From assembly GCA_002421565.1 (NCBI GenBank), contig DIKC01000055.1, forward strand, positions 1 to 15,868: a stretch of 15,868 nt of DNA, read 5' to 3'. A model generated the notes under the pieces. That model ran no database searches. It worked only from the letters and a program-made list of their open reading frames with translations, and was not told the origin of the DNA. This document shows, piece after piece, positions 14,325 through 15,868 of this stretch; position 1 is the stretch's first letter; each line of letters starts with the position of its first letter. Origin of the DNA: Desulfobulbaceae bacterium UBA5628. GTDB taxonomy: Bacteria; Desulfobacterota; Desulfobulbia; Desulfobulbales; Desulfurivibrionaceae. The translations under genes were made by a program, and so were the position numbers.

Positions 14325-15163
14325 TGGAACTTTCCCTTTATCGATCCCTGCTGGCCCGCATTTTTGTCAGCGTCCCTTTTGAACGCCTGGCCAGGGAAAT
14401 CGACCAGATCGTCGCCTGCGGCATCCAGCCGGAAATCGGTCTGGAGGGGGAGTGCCTCTACACCACCCCGGCGGCGGAATTCGCGACCGTGGCGGAAAAA
14501 CTCTCCGCCGCCAAGCTCGCCTGCACCCTCCATGCCCCTTTTTTCGATCTTGCCCCCGGCGCCCTTGATCCCAAAATCCGGGAGGCCAGCCGGGCCAAGC
14601 TGCGCCGCGCCTTTGCCCTGCTTCCCCTGTTCAAGCCCAAGTCGGTGGTCTGCCATCTCGGTTACGAGGCCAACAAACACGGCTACAAAAAGGCGGCCTG
14701 GTTCGATCACGCCCTGACCACCTTCCGGGAACTGCTCGCCCTGGCCGGACCCCATCAAACCATCCTGGCCCTGGAAAATACCTACGAACACGGCCCGGAG
14801 GCCCACCGGGAGATGCTGACCGCCCTCGACTCGCCCTTGGCCCGCTTCTGTTTCGATACCGGCCACACCCTCGCCTTTGCCGACCACAGCCCTTGGCAGG
14901 AGTGGTTTCCGGCCCTGGCCCCCTGGTTGGGCGAACTCCATCTCCACGACAACCAGGGCGGTCACGACAGCCACCTGCCTCCCGGCCAGGGACTTTTTGA
15001 TTTCCCCGGTTTTTTCGCCTATCTGAAAAGCGCCGACCTTGCCCCCTTGGTCACCCTGGAGGCCCACAGCCGGGAAAACCTGAGCGCCGGTCTGGCCGCT
15101 CTGCAACAGTTCGACTTCCCCCAAGCCCAACCCGCCCAGCCCAATGGAGCCACCCATGCCTGA
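14321..15163 (+). CDS. TIM-barrel sugar isomerase/endonuclease IV-like protein
   Basis: A 280-residue cytosolic protein of the xylose isomerase-like/AP endonuclease 2 barrel superfamily. Metal-site residues at the ends of successive strands are visible: H71 in LHAPFFD, H112 in VVCHLGY, E152 in ALENTYE, D179 and H182 in CFDTGHT, H207/H209 in ELHLHDNQG, H215/H218 in a HDSHLPPGQG loop, and E247 in TLEAHS. The HDNQGGHDSHLPPGQG pattern is typical of uncharacterised sugar phosphate isomerase/epimerases in polysaccharide and other loci; I cannot tell isomerase from nuclease. The start is GTG 14321 (GTGA overlap with waaC), immediately followed by an in-frame ATG at 14324 that may be used instead. 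The end overlaps dnaE by 8 bp. It might act on a sugar precursor, or its position may only reflect operon crowding. Confidence 0.85.
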   Translation: MMELSLYRSLLARIFVSVPFERLAREIDQIVACGIQPEIGLEGECLYTTPAAEFATVAEKLSAAKLACTLHAPFFDLAPGALDPKIREASRAKLRRAFALLPLFKPKSVVCHLGYEANKHGYKKAAWFDHALTTFRELLALAGPHQTILALENTYEHGPEAHREMLTALDSPLARFCFDTGHTLAFADHSPWQEWFPALAPWLGELHLHDNQGGHDSHLPPGQGLFDFPGFFAYLKSADLAPLVTLEAHSRENLSAGLAALQQFDFPQAQPAQPNGATHA

Positions 15164-15868
15164 AATATCCCCTGCCCCGGCCACCAGCGATTTTGTCCAT
15201 CTCCACGTCCACACCCAGTACAGCCTCTTGGACGGGGCGATCCGGATCAAGGATCTGCTGGCCAAGTGCAAGGAATACGGCATGGGGGCAGTGGCAATCA
15301 CCGACCACGGAGCGATGTTCGGGGCCCTGGAATTCTACTGCCGGGCCAAGGAGGCCGGGATCAAGCCGCTGATCGGCTGCGAATTCTACATCGCCCCGGA
15401 AAGCCGGGCCGACAAAAGCGCCAAAAGCGCCGGCCAGGCCGCCTTTCACCTGGTGCTGCTGGCCATGAACCAGAGCGGCTACCAAAACCTGCTCAAACTT
15501 GCCTCCCAGGCCCAGTTCGAGGGTTTCCACTACAAACCCCGGATCGACATGGAAATCCTCGCCCGCCACAGCGACGGCCTGATCGCGATGACCGCCTGCC
15601 TCCACGGCCTGGTTCCCCACCTCATCGTCCAGGGCCGGATGGATGAAGCCCGCCGACAAGCGCAACGGCTCCAAGATCTATTCGGCGATCGCCTCTATCT
15701 GGAGATGCAGGAAAACAAAATCCCGGAACAGCGCGTGGTCAACAACGGCCTCAAGCAATTGGCCACCGAATTGGGACTGCCCCTGGTGGCGACCAATGAC
15801 TGCCATTATCTCAACCGGGAAGAGGCCCACGCCCACGAGGTGCTGCTCTGCATCCAGACCGGCAAGAC
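15156..15868 (+). CDS. dnaE: DNA polymerase III alpha subunit, 5' part (PHP domain), runs off window
   Basis: The first 237 codons of the replicative polymerase catalytic subunit; the gene continues past the window end. The whole visible part is the PHP domain: HLHVHTQYSLLDGAI (15-29), AITDHGAMFG (47-56), GCEFYIAP (74-81), H98, TACLHGLVP (146-154) and ATNDCHYLNREEAHAHEVLLCIQTGK at the C-terminal edge, with D215/H217. Full proteins are about 1150-1200 residues. ATG 15156 is preferred because GGAG (15146-15149) lies at good distance; an in-frame ATG at 15144 would add four residues but has no ribosome site. It overlaps the upstream stop by 8 bp, so an essential replication gene is transcribed behind LPS genes. 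The PHP metal ligands look largely intact, which may mean an active proofreading-type domain. Confidence 0.97.
   Translation, partial: MPEISPAPATSDFVHLHVHTQYSLLDGAIRIKDLLAKCKEYGMGAVAITDHGAMFGALEFYCRAKEAGIKPLIGCEFYIAPESRADKSAKSAGQAAFHLVLLAMNQSGYQNLLKLASQAQFEGFHYKPRIDMEILARHSDGLIAMTACLHGLVPHLIVQGRMDEARRQAQRLQDLFGDRLYLEMQENKIPEQRVVNNGLKQLATELGLPLVATNDCHYLNREEAHAHEVLLCIQTGK

Noticed and set aside
14219..15301. Minus-strand open frame of 360 codons
   Set aside because: It runs opposite the TIM-barrel gene and dnaE start; low-complexity Gly/Glu/Gln composition indicates a shadow frame.

Overview
The window reads as a chromosomal stretch of a Gram-negative bacterium with G+C-rich core genes. It most resembles a member of the Desulfobacterota, perhaps of the Desulfobulbales type. 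That placement is an inference from gene content: an HDOD protein, a 'two-CW' cysteine protein, a metX-metW-cysK run, and heptose-type LPS core genes next to dnaE. No rRNA or other taxonomic marker is present. Genes cover almost everything; the only gaps of note are 1-110 and 12881-13071.

Region 1 (1-4234, plus strand, G+C-rich): an HDOD-domain protein, a small helix-turn-helix protein with an eight-cysteine tail, then homoserine O-acyltransferase (metX), MetW and cysteine synthase (cysK). Spacing is tight throughout, with stop codons touching or overlapping the next ribosome site, so this is probably one operon for sulfur amino acid synthesis with a signalling or regulatory head. An 11-bp perfect inverted repeat with a 53-nt spacer sits just upstream of the first gene.

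Region 2 (4245-12880): a lipopolysaccharide locus built from two converging arms. The plus arm continues directly from cysK: an O-antigen ligase/polymerase-like membrane protein, a DUF6492-type putative glycosyltransferase, and a small protein-kinase-fold protein that probably phosphorylates LPS sugar. The last two are joined to the gene before by ATGA overlaps. The minus arm, read from 12880 down to 7072, is a WaaG-like GT4 glycosyltransferase, a WaaE/KdtX-like GT2, a second GT2, the lipid A flippase MsbA and a GT4-like glycosyltransferase. The two arms overlap tail to tail by 21 bp. Bases from about 4245 to 10150 are clearly richer in A+T than the flanks, which suggests a separate history for this part of the locus.

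Region 3 (13072-15868, plus strand, G+C-rich): a Trm112/YcaR-like zinc-knuckle protein, heptosyltransferase I (waaC), a TIM-barrel sugar isomerase/endonuclease IV-like protein and the 5' part of dnaE. All are joined by short overlaps. The divergent gap 12881-13071 carries a REP-like 27-nt palindrome just upstream of a TTG start codon, a 15-nt GC palindrome and an AT-rich block that may hold promoters.

Taken together, WaaC would start the inner core on Kdo-lipid A, the GT2/GT4 enzymes would extend it, the kinase would add phosphate, MsbA would flip the core-lipid A, and the ligase would attach further glycan in the periplasm. I found no tRNA, rRNA, CRISPR array, transposase gene or clear rho-independent terminator. 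I see no convincing evidence of an entirely new system. The best leads are the HTH/two-CW protein at the head of a sulfur amino acid operon, the ligase-DUF6492-kinase trio, the palindrome at the TTG start, and a T9 tract inside a glycosyltransferase gene.
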